Source of the DNA: Inquilinus sp042743185
GTDB lineage: Bacteria; Pseudomonadota; Alphaproteobacteria; DSM-16000; Inquilinaceae
Assembly: GCF_042743185.1 (NCBI RefSeq)
Contig: NZ_JBHYMS010000012.1
Span: forward strand, 84,464-148,463
Direction: 5' to 3'
DNA length: 64,000 nucleotides
A program made the position numbers and the translations under genes. The notes under the pieces are model-generated. The model was not told the origin of the DNA. It ran no database searches and worked only from the letters and a program-made list of their open reading frames with translations. Of this stretch, positions 34,645-43,543 are shown one piece after another. Position 1 is the first letter of the stretch. The number at the start of each line of letters is the position of its first letter.

Positions 34645-35225
34645 GTGCGAAGATCCGCAAGATCGTCACGGTGGTCGAGGAGACGGTGACCGAGATGGGC
34701 CGGCCGGTCACCCCGCCGACTCGCCGCGCCGCCGCCGTGGCGGTGATCGAAAACCCCTTCGCCGGCCGCTATGCCGAGGACCTGACCGAGCTGGTGGAGA
34801 TCGGCGAGGCGCTGGGCGGCCTCTTGGCCGAGAAGGCGGTCGCGGCGCTGGGCATCGAAGGCACGGCGGCGGAGAGCTACGGCAAGGCTGCGGCGGTGGG
34901 CGAGAACGGCGAGCTGGAGCATGCCGCCGCCATCCTGCACCCGAAGCTGGGCACGCCGGTGCGCAAGGTCCTGGGCAAGGGTGCCGCGCTGATCCCGTCT
35001 TCGAAGAAGCGCGGCGGCCCGGGCGTGGCGCTGGACATCCCGCTGGGCCACAAGGACGCGGCCTATGTCCGCAGCCATTTCGACGGCATGGAGGTGCGCA
35101 TCGCCGATGCGCCGCGCGCCGGCGAGATCGTGGTCGCGGTGGCGGTGACCGACAGCGGCCGCCCCCTGCCCCGGGTCGGCGGCCTGAAGACGAGCGAGAT
35201 CAAGGGAGAGGACGGGTTGCGATAG
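34641..35225 (+). CDS. DUF1185 (AA_synth) family protein, paralogue 2
   Basis: This second DUF1185 protein also has 194 residues and starts at ATG 34641 in an ATGA overlap with the first. It shares the blocks IENPFAGRYAEDL, SYGKAAAVGENGELEHAAA, IPSSKKRGGPG, AYVRSHFDGMEVR and the C-terminal EIKGEDGLR with its neighbour. It differs at several blocks (HPKLGTPVR where copy 1 has VPGGYAMR; SSKKRGG against SAKKVGG), so the two have diverged in the probable active region. Tandem DUF1185 pairs suggest duplication and division of labour. A palindromic repeat follows before the transporter genes. Confidence 0.87.
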   Translation: MSAKIRKIVTVVEETVTEMGRPVTPPTRRAAAVAVIENPFAGRYAEDLTELVEIGEALGGLLAEKAVAALGIEGTAAESYGKAAAVGENGELEHAAAILHPKLGTPVRKVLGKGAALIPSSKKRGGPGVALDIPLGHKDAAYVRSHFDGMEVRIADAPRAGEIVVAVAVTDSGRPLPRVGGLKTSEIKGEDGLR

Positions 35226-35256
35226 GGCCTTGAAGCGGGCCCTGGCTTTGCTTCTT

Positions 35257-35346
35257 TGTCATTGCCGGGCTTGACCCGGCAATCCAGGGGCCACAGGGAA
35301 CCGCTCTGGCCGCCCCTGGATCCTCGGGTCAAGCCCGAGGATGACA
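35257..35346. repeat. Alphaproteobacterial 90-bp palindromic repeat
   Basis: The element begins TGTCATTGCCGGGCTTGACC and ends with its near reverse complement (GGGTCAAGCCCGAGGATGACA in outline), with inner arms CCAGGGGC/GCCCCTGG. This GGGCTTGACCCGG type of palindrome is widespread between genes in alphaproteobacteria. Only this copy is in the window. It lies between the second DUF1185 gene and the transporter and could stabilise or partly end the upstream mRNA. Confidence 0.85.
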
Positions 35347-35447
35347 GTTGAAGAAAAGGGCGCAGCGCGGTGTAGGGCGGTAAACCAATGCGGCATAAGG
35401 GCAAACCACAAGGCAGCCCGACCGACAAGGACACGAAGGAGACAGGG

Positions 35448-36650
35448 ATGAAGGCAGGGTTTCACGTCGCGGCGGCGTTGGCGCTGTTCGCCGCGCTCGG
35501 CACCCCGGCATCCGCCGAGGCGCAGGAGATCAAGATCGGGGAGATCAACAGCTATTCCGGCCTGCCGGCCTTCACCGAGCCCTACCGCAAGGGCTGGCAG
35601 CTGGCGATCGAGGAGATCAACGCCGCCGGCGGAGTGAACGGCCAGAAGCTGGTCGTCATCTCCAAGGACGACGGCGGCAAGCCGGCCGACGCCGTGACCG
35701 CCGCCAACGAGCTGGTCTCGTCCGAGGGCGTGACCATCCTGGCCGGCACCTTCTTCTCCAATATCGGCCTGGCCGTGTCGGACTTCGCCAAGCAGAAGAA
35801 GGTGTTCTTCATGGCGGCGGAGCCCCTGACCGACGCCGTCACCTGGGCCAACGGCAACCGCTACACCTTCCGCCTGCGCCCGTCGAACTACATGCAGGCG
35901 GCGATGCTGGCCGAGGAAGCGGCGAAGCTGCCGGCCAAGCGCTGGGCGACGGTGGCGCCGAACTACGAATACGGCCAGTCGGCCGTCGCGGTGTTCAAGC
36001 AGCTGCTGTCGGCCAAGCGGCCGGACATCGAATGGGTCGACGCGCAGTGGCCGCCGCAGGGCAAGATCGACGCCGGTTCGGTGGTGCAGGCGCTGGCCGC
36101 GTCGAAGCCGGAGGCGATCCTGAACGTCACCTTCGGCGCCGACCTGGTGAAGTTCGTGCGCGAGGGCAACACCCGCGGCCTGTTCGAGGACCGGTCCGTG
36201 GTCAGCTTCCTGACCGGCGAGCCCGAGTATCTCGACCCGCTGAAGGACGAGACGCCGGAGGGCTGGATCGTCACCGGCTATCCCTGGTCCGCGATCAAGA
36301 CGCCGGAGCATGACGCGTTCCTGAAGGCCTATCAGGCCAAGTACGACGACTATCCGCGGCTCGGCTCGATCGTCGGCTACACCACGATGAAGTCGATCGC
36401 GGCGATCCTGGCCAAGGCCGGGTCGGCCGACACCGACAAGATGATCGCGGCGGCCGAGGGCATCGGCGTCGACAGCCCGTTCGGCCCCATCACCTTCCGC
36501 AAGATCGACCACCAGTCGACCCTCGGCGCCTTCGTCGGCAAGACCACGGTCGAGGACGGCAAGGGCGTGATGACCGACTTCCAGTACCGCGACGGCGCCC
36601 AGTACCTGCCGGGCGACGCCGAGGTCGCGAAGCTGCGGCCGGCGGAATAG
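35448..36650 (+). CDS. Branched-chain-type ABC transporter substrate-binding protein
   Basis: This 400-residue periplasmic protein of the LivJ/LivK family has a signal peptide of about 25 residues (AAALALFAALGTPASAEA). The mature domain begins IKIGEINSYSGLPAFTEPYRKG, with the family's early ligand loop (outline), followed by AIEEINAAGGVNGQ and RPSNYMQAAML. Ligands of this family include branched-chain amino acids, amides and aromatic acids. ATG 35448 has AAGGAG upstream; the open frame begins at 35388 but that part is not a signal sequence. The operon context suggests uptake of the N-heterocycle degraded by the upstream enzymes, but this is not proven. Confidence 0.88.
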   Translation: MKAGFHVAAALALFAALGTPASAEAQEIKIGEINSYSGLPAFTEPYRKGWQLAIEEINAAGGVNGQKLVVISKDDGGKPADAVTAANELVSSEGVTILAGTFFSNIGLAVSDFAKQKKVFFMAAEPLTDAVTWANGNRYTFRLRPSNYMQAAMLAEEAAKLPAKRWATVAPNYEYGQSAVAVFKQLLSAKRPDIEWVDAQWPPQGKIDAGSVVQALAASKPEAILNVTFGADLVKFVREGNTRGLFEDRSVVSFLTGEPEYLDPLKDETPEGWIVTGYPWSAIKTPEHDAFLKAYQAKYDDYPRLGSIVGYTTMKSIAAILAKAGSADTDKMIAAAEGIGVDSPFGPITFRKIDHQSTLGAFVGKTTVEDGKGVMTDFQYRDGAQYLPGDAEVAKLRPAE

Positions 36651-36657
36651 CGCCCTT

Positions 36658-36733
36658 GTAGGTTGGGTTCGCCCCCGGCGAGCCCAACAGTGTTCCGTCC
36701 TGTTGGGTTCGCGAGCTGCGAACCCAACCTACG
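36658..36733. repeat. Dispersed double-hairpin repeat, copy 2 of 4
   Basis: This 76-bp copy starts GTAGGTTGGGTTCGC 7 bp after the binding-protein stop and ends GCGAACCCAACCTACG. One internal arm is degenerate (GCGAGCCCAAC). It lies inside the operon, 17 bp before the permease GTG, so it may limit transcript from the abundant binding-protein mRNA into the permease. Confidence 0.88.
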
Positions 36734-36750
36734 CGAGTTGGGAGCACCAC

Positions 36751-38637
36751 GTGGATTTCCTCGTCGCCCAGTTCCTGACCGGACTCGCCAGCGCCGCCTC
36801 GCTGTTCCTGGTGGCGTCGGGCCTGTCGATCATCTTCGGCGTGACGCGGATCGTGAACTTCGCGCACGGCGCCTTCTACATGCTGGGCGCATACCTCGCC
36901 TACACCCTGACCGAGCGGTTCTCCGGCGCGCTGGGCTTCTGGGGCGGGCTCGTCGCCGCGGCCCTGATCGTGGCGGCGCTCGGCGCGCTGCTGGAGATCG
37001 TGCTGCTGCGCCGGATCTACCGGGCGCCGGAGCTGTTCCAACTGCTCGCCACCTTCGGCGTCACCCTGATGGTCGCGGACCTGGTGGTGCTGATCTGGGG
37101 GCCGGAGGACCTGGTCGGCCGCCGCGCGCCGGGCTTCCGCGGCGCGGTCGAGATCCTGGGCCAGAGGCTGCCGCTGTACGACCTGTTCCTGATCGTCCTC
37201 GGCCCCGTCGTGCTCGGCCTGCTGTGGCTCCTGTTCCGGCGCACCCGCTGGGGCGTGCTGGTGCGGGCGGCGACCCAGGATCGCGACATGATCGCGGCAC
37301 TGGGCGTGAACCAGAAATGGCTGTTCACCAGCGTCTTCGCGCTCGGCGTGTTCCTGGCCGGCCTCGGCGGGGCGCTGCAGATCCCGCGCGACGCGGTCAC
37401 CCACACCATGGATCTGCGCATCATCGTCGAGGTCTTCGTCGTGGTGGTGATCGGCGGGCTGGGCAGCGTGCCCGGCGCCTTCATCGCCGCGGTGCTGGTG
37501 TCGGAGCTGAACGCCTTCGGTATCCTGGTCTTCCCCACCATCTCGCTGGTGCTGGTGTTCCTGGTGATGGCCTGCGTCCTGGTGGTGCGGCCCTGGGGCC
37601 TGCTGGGCAAGCCGGAGGGGCCAGCGCGGCCGACCATCGGCATCGCCATCCGGCCCTGGCGGCCCTTCGCCCCGGGCGAGCGCATCGCCCTGCTGGCCGC
37701 GCTCGCGGTCGCGGCGCTGCTGCCGACGGTGGCCGGCGGCTATGCCCTGGCGGTGGCGTCCGAGATCGCGATCTTCGCCCTGTTCGCCGCCAGCCTGCAG
37801 TTCCTGATGACCACCGGCGGCCTCGCCTCCTTCGGCCATGCCGCCTATTTCGGCCTCGGCACCTACGGCGCGGCCTTCGCGGTCAAGGCGCTGGGCCTGC
37901 CGATGGAGGCGGCGCTGCTGGCCGGGCCGCTGTTCGGTCTGCTCGGGGCGGCGCTGTTCGGCGCCTTCTGCGTCCGCCTGTCCGGCGTCTATTTCGCCAT
38001 GCTGACCCTGGCCTTCGCCCAGATCACCTGGTCGGTGGCGACGCAATGGGTCGAGGTGACCGGCGGCGACAACGGCATGCTGGGGATCTGGCCGTCGTCC
38101 TGGGCGGCGAACCCGGCCGGCTTCTACTGGCTGGCGCTGGCGGTGGCGGCCGCCGGCATCGCAAGCTTGCGGGTGCTGACCTTCTCGCCCTTCGGCTACG
38201 CCCTGCGCGGCGTGCGGGATTCGACCCAGCGGGCCGAGGCGATCGGCATCGGCCGGGCCGGGGTGCAATGGACCGCCTTCCTGGTCGCCGGCACCATGGC
38301 CGGGCTGGCCGGAGCGCTGTTCGCCTTCCTCAAGGGCAGCGTCTTCCCCGACAATCTCGGCATCCCGCTGTCGATCGACGGCTTGGTCATGGTGCTGCTG
38401 GGCGGCATCGAGACCATCTCCGGCGCCGTGGTCGGCGCCATCGTCTACAAGGCGCTGGCGATCTGGCTGGTCAGCCAGACCGACCTGTCGAAGCTGGTGC
38501 TGGGCGGCATCATCGTGCTGCTGGTCGTGGCCTTCCCCAAGGGCCTAGTCGGGTTCGTCGAGGAGCTGCGCGCCCGCCGGCGGAAACCGCCCGCGTCCAT
38601 CTCTGCCGCCGCATCTCGGATGGAGGCCGCGGAATGA
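36751..38637 (+). CDS. Fused LivH-LivM branched-chain-type ABC permease
   Basis: This 628-residue inner-membrane protein contains both permeases of a branched-chain-type importer, which are usually separate LivH and LivM chains. The first half (about 1-300) has SIIFGVTRIVNFAHGAFYML and the loop RAATQDRDMIAALGVN. The second half (about 310-610) has TTGGLASFGHAAYFGLGTY and RGVRDSTQRAEAIGI. Each carries the conserved cytoplasmic loop for ATPase contact. I chose the GTG at 36751 with GGGAGC upstream; the track frame to 36703 would translate the repeat. The LivG ATPase gene overlaps its stop (ATGA). Such fusions are known but less common. Confidence 0.9.
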   Translation: MDFLVAQFLTGLASAASLFLVASGLSIIFGVTRIVNFAHGAFYMLGAYLAYTLTERFSGALGFWGGLVAAALIVAALGALLEIVLLRRIYRAPELFQLLATFGVTLMVADLVVLIWGPEDLVGRRAPGFRGAVEILGQRLPLYDLFLIVLGPVVLGLLWLLFRRTRWGVLVRAATQDRDMIAALGVNQKWLFTSVFALGVFLAGLGGALQIPRDAVTHTMDLRIIVEVFVVVVIGGLGSVPGAFIAAVLVSELNAFGILVFPTISLVLVFLVMACVLVVRPWGLLGKPEGPARPTIGIAIRPWRPFAPGERIALLAALAVAALLPTVAGGYALAVASEIAIFALFAASLQFLMTTGGLASFGHAAYFGLGTYGAAFAVKALGLPMEAALLAGPLFGLLGAALFGAFCVRLSGVYFAMLTLAFAQITWSVATQWVEVTGGDNGMLGIWPSSWAANPAGFYWLALAVAAAGIASLRVLTFSPFGYALRGVRDSTQRAEAIGIGRAGVQWTAFLVAGTMAGLAGALFAFLKGSVFPDNLGIPLSIDGLVMVLLGGIETISGAVVGAIVYKALAIWLVSQTDLSKLVLGGIIVLLVVAFPKGLVGFVEELRARRRKPPASISAAASRMEAAE

Positions 38638-39413
38638 GCGCCCCCCTGCTGCAGGTCGAAAGCCTGGCCAAATCCTATGCCGGGGTGCAGGCGGTGCGCG
38701 GCGTCGACTTCACGCTCGAGGCCGGCGGGATCCTGGCCCTGATCGGGCCGAACGGCGCCGGCAAGAGCACCTGCTTCAACATGCTGAACGGCCAGATCCG
38801 CCCCGATGCCGGCCGTGTCCGGCTGGAGGGGCGCGACATCACCGGGCTGGCGCCGCGCCGGGTCTGGCGCCTGGGGGTCGGCCGCACCTTCCAGATCGCC
38901 GCCACCTTCGCCTCGATGACCGTGCGCGAGAATGTGCAGACCGCGCTGCTGTCGCATCACCGCCGGTTCGGCCTCAATTTCGCCGGCCGCGCCTATCGCG
39001 CCGAGGCCGACGCGCTGCTCGCCCTCGTCGGGCTGGGCGACGCGGCGGAACGGGCCTGCGGCGAGCTGGCCTATGGCGACGTCAAGCGGCTGGAGCTGTC
39101 GATCGCCCTGGCCAACGCGCCGAAGCTGCTGCTGATGGACGAGCCGACCGCCGGCATGGCGCCGAGGGAGCGGGTGGCGCTGATGCGCCTGACCGCGGAG
39201 GTGGCGCGGCAGCGGCGGATCGGCGTGCTGTTCACCGAGCACGACATGGACGTGGTGTTCGAACATGCCGACCGGATCATGGTGCTGAACCGCGGCGCGC
39301 TGATCGCCGAGGGTACGCCCGAGGCGGTGCGCCGCGACCCGCAGGTGCGCGCGGTCTATCTCGGCGACGGCCTGGTCTACGACGCTCGGCATCGTGAGGA
39401 GGTGTCCGCATGA
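38634..39413 (+). CDS. Branched-chain-type ABC transporter ATPase (LivG-like)
   Basis: This 259-residue ATPase has Walker A GPNGAGKST at about 36-44 and the LivG-specific VGRTFQIAATFASMTV stretch. The signature sequence is degenerate (LAYGDVKRLEL in place of LSGGQ...), as in many LivG proteins. Walker B LLMDEPTAGM and the switch histidine in FTEHDMDVVF follow. The C-terminal AVYLGDG matches LivG. Both ends overlap neighbouring genes (ATGA with the permease; ATGA with LivF), so the importer is tightly coupled. Confidence 0.92.
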   Translation: MSAPLLQVESLAKSYAGVQAVRGVDFTLEAGGILALIGPNGAGKSTCFNMLNGQIRPDAGRVRLEGRDITGLAPRRVWRLGVGRTFQIAATFASMTVRENVQTALLSHHRRFGLNFAGRAYRAEADALLALVGLGDAAERACGELAYGDVKRLELSIALANAPKLLLMDEPTAGMAPRERVALMRLTAEVARQRRIGVLFTEHDMDVVFEHADRIMVLNRGALIAEGTPEAVRRDPQVRAVYLGDGLVYDARHREEVSA

Positions 39414-40114
39414 CGCTCTCGGTCTCCGGCCTCAACGCCCATTACGGCCCGGCGCACATCCTGTTCGATGTCGGCTTTGAGGTCGATGAGGGCGAGGTCG
39501 TCGCCTTCCTCGGCCGCAACGGCGCCGGCAAGTCCACCACCTTCCGCTCGCTGGTAGGGCTGGTGCCGCGTCGGGAGGGCAGGATCCTGTTCCGCGGCGC
39601 CGACATCTCGGCACGGCCGACGCATGAGATCGCCCGCGCCGGCCTGGGCTATGTGCCGGAGGACCGGCGGATCTTCACCGACCTGACGGTGGAGGAGAAC
39701 CTGGCGGTCGGCCTGCAGCCGCCACGGCCGGGCGCCCCGACCTGGACGCCGGAGCGGCTCTACGCCCTGTTCCCCAACCTGGCCGAGATGCGCCGCCGCC
39801 CCGGCGGGCGGATGAGCGGCGGCGAGCAGCAGATGCTGACCATCGCCCGCACGTTGGCGGGCAACCCGTCCCTGGTGCTGCTGGACGAGCCGTCCGAGGG
39901 GCTGGCGCCGAAGATCGTCGAGCAGATGGCCGACGCCATCCTGGCGATGAAGCGGGAGGGCCTGAGCGTGCTGCTGTCCGAGCAGAACCTGCACTTCGCC
40001 CGGCTGATCTCCGACCGCGCCTACATCATCGAGACCGGCCGCATCCGCTTCGGCGGCACCATGGCCGAGCTGGAGGCGCAGCCGGAGATCCGCGACGCCT
40101 ATCTCGCGGTGTGA
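39410..40114 (+). CDS. Branched-chain-type ABC transporter ATPase (LivF-like)
   Basis: This 234-residue ATPase partners LivG. It has Walker A GRNGAGKST, GYVPEDRRIFTDLTVEENL typical of LivF, the full signature MSGGEQQML, Walker B VLLDEPSEGLAP, and the switch position occupied by Q in LLSEQNLHFA, as is normal in LivF proteins. The N-terminal SVSGLNAHYGPAHIL is the usual start. It begins in an ATGA overlap with LivG and ends 12 bp before the MarR gene. Confidence 0.93.
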   Translation: MTLSVSGLNAHYGPAHILFDVGFEVDEGEVVAFLGRNGAGKSTTFRSLVGLVPRREGRILFRGADISARPTHEIARAGLGYVPEDRRIFTDLTVEENLAVGLQPPRPGAPTWTPERLYALFPNLAEMRRRPGGRMSGGEQQMLTIARTLAGNPSLVLLDEPSEGLAPKIVEQMADAILAMKREGLSVLLSEQNLHFARLISDRAYIIETGRIRFGGTMAELEAQPEIRDAYLAV

Positions 40115-40126
40115 TAGGAACCGGCG

Positions 40127-40573
40127 ATGACCATCACCGCGACACGCGGATCAGGGGCAGGCCCCTATATCCTCGACGACCAGATCGGCTTCATCCTGCG
40201 CCAAGTCAGCCAGCGCCATGCCGCGATCTTCGCCTCCGGCATCGGCGACCCGGACCTGACCGCGACGCAATGGGCGGTGCTGGCCAAGCTCCTGGAGCGC
40301 GGCCCCTGCTCGCAGAACCGGCTCGGCCGCCGCACCGCCATGGACGCGGCGACGATCAAGGGCGTGGTCGACCGGCTGGGCAAGCGCGGCCTGATCGAGA
40401 CCAGACCGGACCCGGAGGACGGACGCCGGCTGGAGGTCGCCCTGAGCCCCGCCGGCCAGGCCCTGGCCGAGCGCACCGTGCCGAATGCGCTCCGCATCAC
40501 CGAGGAGACCCTGGCGCCGCTGGACGAGGCCGAGCGGACGGCGCTGATCGGGCTGCTGCGCCGGCTGAGCTAG
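40127..40573 (+). CDS. MarR family transcriptional regulator
   Basis: This 148-residue winged-helix regulator has the DNA-binding helices in LTATQWAVLAKLLERGPCSQ, RRTAMDAATIKGVVDRLGK and the wing RPDPEDGRRLEVAL. The start YILDDQIGFILRQVSQRHAAIF resembles the NicR/BpsR group of MarR repressors that control nicotinate degradation; this likeness is from memory and should be tested. It is the last gene of the operon that starts at 28069, so it would be autoregulated. It is the best candidate to bind the two GTATAC palindromes (27998-28009 and 44829-44840), with the substrate or 6-hydroxynicotinate as inducer. Confidence 0.88.
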   Translation: MTITATRGSGAGPYILDDQIGFILRQVSQRHAAIFASGIGDPDLTATQWAVLAKLLERGPCSQNRLGRRTAMDAATIKGVVDRLGKRGLIETRPDPEDGRRLEVALSPAGQALAERTVPNALRITEETLAPLDEAERTALIGLLRRLS

Positions 40574-40585
40574 CCGGGCCGGGCC

Positions 40586-42097
40586 CTACAGCACGAAGTC
40601 GGCGGCGACCAGAGCGACGCTGCCGGTCAGTGTGATATGGAAATCGGTGATCCTGTCGCCGTTGATGTCGCCGCCGATGGTGGTGACACCGTCGCGCGTG
40701 ACATAGCGCAGTTGGCCGGCGACACCGCCATAGGCGGCGGTTCCGATGAAGCTGAAGGCCTGGTTGCCGGCGACGACGGTGTTCGCATCGATCGCCGACA
40801 GGTCGATGCGGTCGCCCTGGGCATGGCTGAAATCGGTGATCCGGTCGGCGCCGGCCCCGGTCGGGCTCTGGGCGATGCTGCCATAGGCGAAGCGGTCGGC
40901 CCCGGCACCGCCGGTGAGCACGTCCCTGCCGCCGGCCCCGACAAGCACATCGTTGCCGGCCCAGCCCAGCAGCGTGTTGGCCCAGGTGTTCCCGACCAGG
41001 CTGTCGTTGCCCTGGCTGCCGGAGAGGTTCTCGATTGCGGTCAGGACATCCCCCTGCGCCTCGCCGCCGCGGCCGGCGCCGGTGACCAGGCTGACCGCGA
41101 CCCCGACCGAGCCGGTGTAGTAGCTGGCCGTGTCGCTGCCGTCGCCGCCGACGAGCCGGTCGGCCCCGGTGCCGCCATTGAGGATATCGTCGCCCAGCCT
41201 GCCGAGAAGCGTGTCGTTTCCGCCGAGCCCGAAGAGTCTGTCATCGCCGCCTGTGTGGGGAGAGATGCCGACGCCGCCGCCGTCCAGCACGTTGTCCGCG
41301 GCCGAGCCGGTGAGCACATCGGCATAGTAGGAGCCTTCGATGTTCTCGATATCCGGCCCGACGAAATCACCCTCCGCCTCGCCGCGGAGCCCGTAGTCGC
41401 CGATCGTGACGGTCACCCCGGCCGAGGCCGCCCCGTACCGGGCGGTGTCGAGGCCGGCGCCGCCCAGCAGGATGTCGGCTCCCTCCCCGCCACTCAACCG
41501 ATCGTCGCCATCGCCGCCGCGCAGGACATCCTCTCCCTCTTCACCGAACAGGTGATCGGCACCGGCATCGCCGTGGAGCCTGTCGTCCTCCGAGCCGGCA
41601 AACAGAGAATCGGCACCGGCACCGCCATCAAGCTTGTCATCGCCAAGAAAGCCATAGAGCGCGTCGTCGCCGCCCCTGCCGTGCAGCTCGTCGCCGGCCC
41701 CCAAGGCATCGCCGGGGCGTTCGCCCATGAGGGCGTTGTTCGATTCTGATCCGAACAACCAGTCACTGAACTGCGTCCCGATGAGGTTCTCGACATCCGT
41801 TCCGATCGTGTCGAGGTGCGCGGCTCCCGCGCCCAAGAGACGCCCGCCGATCACGGCATAGGCGCCTCCCTCGAGAGCAGAGGCACGGCTGTAGCTGACA
41901 GTGTCGTTGCCTTCCCCGCCATAGAGTTGGTTGAGGCCGCCGCCGCTGAACAAGACGTCGTGGCCTGCCTCGCCGTAGAGGCTGTCGTAGCCTTTGACCG
42001 CGATCAACGTGTCGTCACCGCCCCGGCCGTACACGTGGTCGAGGGTGTCCGTGGCGTAGAGGGTGTTGGGATTGTCGTCGCCGAAGATGTCGCTCAT
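40586..42097 (-). CDS. RTX calcium-binding repeat protein (type I secretion type)
   Basis: This 503-residue acidic, glycine-rich protein is made mostly of nonapeptide repeats GGxGxDxLx (for example GGDGDDRLSGGEGADILLGG) that form calcium-binding beta rolls. Three longer spacers of the kind YxxASxGVTVTIGDYG separate the repeat blocks. The C-terminus has the serralysin-type end, ITDFSHAQGDRIDLSAIDAN and a final ADFVL. There is no N-terminal signal peptide, so secretion by a type I (ABC-MFP-TolC) system is expected. No such transporter and no enzymatic domain is present nearby. I use ATG 42097 rather than the GTG at 42106. It is divergent from a similar protein. Confidence 0.85.
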   Translation of the reverse strand: MSDIFGDDNPNTLYATDTLDHVYGRGGDDTLIAVKGYDSLYGEAGHDVLFSGGGLNQLYGGEGNDTVSYSRASALEGGAYAVIGGRLLGAGAAHLDTIGTDVENLIGTQFSDWLFGSESNNALMGERPGDALGAGDELHGRGGDDALYGFLGDDKLDGGAGADSLFAGSEDDRLHGDAGADHLFGEEGEDVLRGGDGDDRLSGGEGADILLGGAGLDTARYGAASAGVTVTIGDYGLRGEAEGDFVGPDIENIEGSYYADVLTGSAADNVLDGGGVGISPHTGGDDRLFGLGGNDTLLGRLGDDILNGGTGADRLVGGDGSDTASYYTGSVGVAVSLVTGAGRGGEAQGDVLTAIENLSGSQGNDSLVGNTWANTLLGWAGNDVLVGAGGRDVLTGGAGADRFAYGSIAQSPTGAGADRITDFSHAQGDRIDLSAIDANTVVAGNQAFSFIGTAAYGGVAGQLRYVTRDGVTTIGGDINGDRITDFHITLTGSVALVAADFVL

Positions 42098-42334
42098 GGG
42101 GCGCACCTGTGGTCGTGCCTCGTAGCGCTGTTGCGTGAACCCTAGCCTTTCCGAACCGCCCGCCGCATCAGCCGAACATACGATGCGGACGGCGCCGTCC
42201 CGGTCTCCGGCTCGACAGATTTCATCTGACAGCCATGGACTCCAATCGGCCGAAATCTATAGACTTCCACCGAAATAAGATTTCATGCATCGAGCAGATA
42301 TCGGCCGACATCGTCCAACGCATAGGGGGGAGAG

Positions 42335-43540
42335 ATGACGATCCTGATCGGCACCGAAGACGACGACCGGCTGTTCGGCAGCAGCGGTGACGACACTGTC
42401 ACGGGCCTTGGAGGAAACGACCTGCTGCGCGGGCGGGCGGGGATCGACCGGCTCGACGGCGGCGATGGCGACGACACTCTCTATGGCGGCGCCGGCGCCG
42501 ACACGTTGAGCGGCGGGGCCGGGATCGACATCCTCAACTATGGCGACAGCGCCGCCGGCGTCTCGGTCGACCTGACCGCCGGCACCGGCCATGGCGGCCA
42601 CGCCGAGGGCGACGTGCTGCTGGACAGCTTCGAGATCGTCCGCGGCAGCGTGTTCGACGACGCCTTGACCGGCGATGCGGGCGACAACGCGCTGCGCGGC
42701 CTGGCCGGGGCCGACGTCCTGTTCGGCGTGGCCGGCCGCGACATCCTCAACGGCGGCGACGGCGACGACGTGCTGGACGGCGGCGCCGGGGCAGACCACC
42801 TCCTCGGCGGCGCCGGCATCGACACGGTCAGCTACGCCGACAGCCCGGTCGGACCGACGATCAACCTGACCACCGGCGTCAGCACCGGCGGCGACGCCGA
42901 AGGCGATGTGCTGAGCGGGATCGAGATCATAGAGGGCAGCCGGCTGCGCGGGATCGACGTGACCGGCGACGACGGCGTCAACATCCTGCGCGGCCTCGGT
43001 GCGATCAACAGCTTCCACGGCCTGGGCGGCGACGACATCGCGACCGGGGCGGATTATGCCGATTATTTCTACGGCGGCGACGGCAACGATGTCCTGGACG
43101 GAGGGGCTTACCACGACGGGCTGCAGGGCGGCGCCGGCGACGACACGATCATCGGCGGCGCCGGCAACGACGATCTCCACGGCGACGATCTCTACGACGC
43201 GACCGGGGCCGACCGCTTCGTCTACACCTCGCTGGCCGACACCGAGGTCACCTCAAACGCCAATTTCCGGGAGAAGATCCATGACTTCTCCCATGCCGAG
43301 GGCGATATCGTCGACCTCGGCGCCATCGACGCCGACGGTGACGCCGCCAACGGCGACACCGCCTTCACCATCACCTACGGCACCACCTACACCGGCGCCG
43401 GCGCCGAGCTGCTGATCACGACGGTCGGCACCGGGCGCAGCTTCCTGGTCCGGGCGGATGTCGACGGCGACCACCGCACCGACTTCCTGGTGCAGATCTT
43501 CGCCGACGCTCCGCTGACCGCCGCGGATTTCGTGCTGTAG
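42335..43540 (+). CDS. RTX calcium-binding repeat protein, second of a divergent pair
   Basis: This 401-residue RTX protein has the same layout as its neighbour. It starts MTILIGTEDDDRLFGSSGDD without a signal peptide and carries several GGxGxD repeat blocks separated by spacers (GDSAAGVSVDLTAGTGHGG, SPVGPTINLTTGVSTGG). It ends with IHDFSHAEGDIVDLGAIDA and LTAADFVL. The shared end AADFVL is the probable type I secretion signal. GGGGGGAGA precedes the ATG. No known enzymatic domain is present, so a structural, adhesive or matrix role is possible. Its stop is 4 bp from the stop of the convergent enamidase gene. Confidence 0.85.
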   Translation: MTILIGTEDDDRLFGSSGDDTVTGLGGNDLLRGRAGIDRLDGGDGDDTLYGGAGADTLSGGAGIDILNYGDSAAGVSVDLTAGTGHGGHAEGDVLLDSFEIVRGSVFDDALTGDAGDNALRGLAGADVLFGVAGRDILNGGDGDDVLDGGAGADHLLGGAGIDTVSYADSPVGPTINLTTGVSTGGDAEGDVLSGIEIIEGSRLRGIDVTGDDGVNILRGLGAINSFHGLGGDDIATGADYADYFYGGDGNDVLDGGAYHDGLQGGAGDDTIIGGAGNDDLHGDDLYDATGADRFVYTSLADTEVTSNANFREKIHDFSHAEGDIVDLGAIDADGDAANGDTAFTITYGTTYTGAGAELLITTVGTGRSFLVRADVDGDHRTDFLVQIFADAPLTAADFVL

Positions 43541-43543
43541 GCT

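Noticed and set aside
40586..43540. RTX coding regions as tandem DNA satellite repeats
   Set aside because: The periodicity is at the protein level (GGxGxDxLx) with varied codons, in two long open frames with proper starts and conserved ends.
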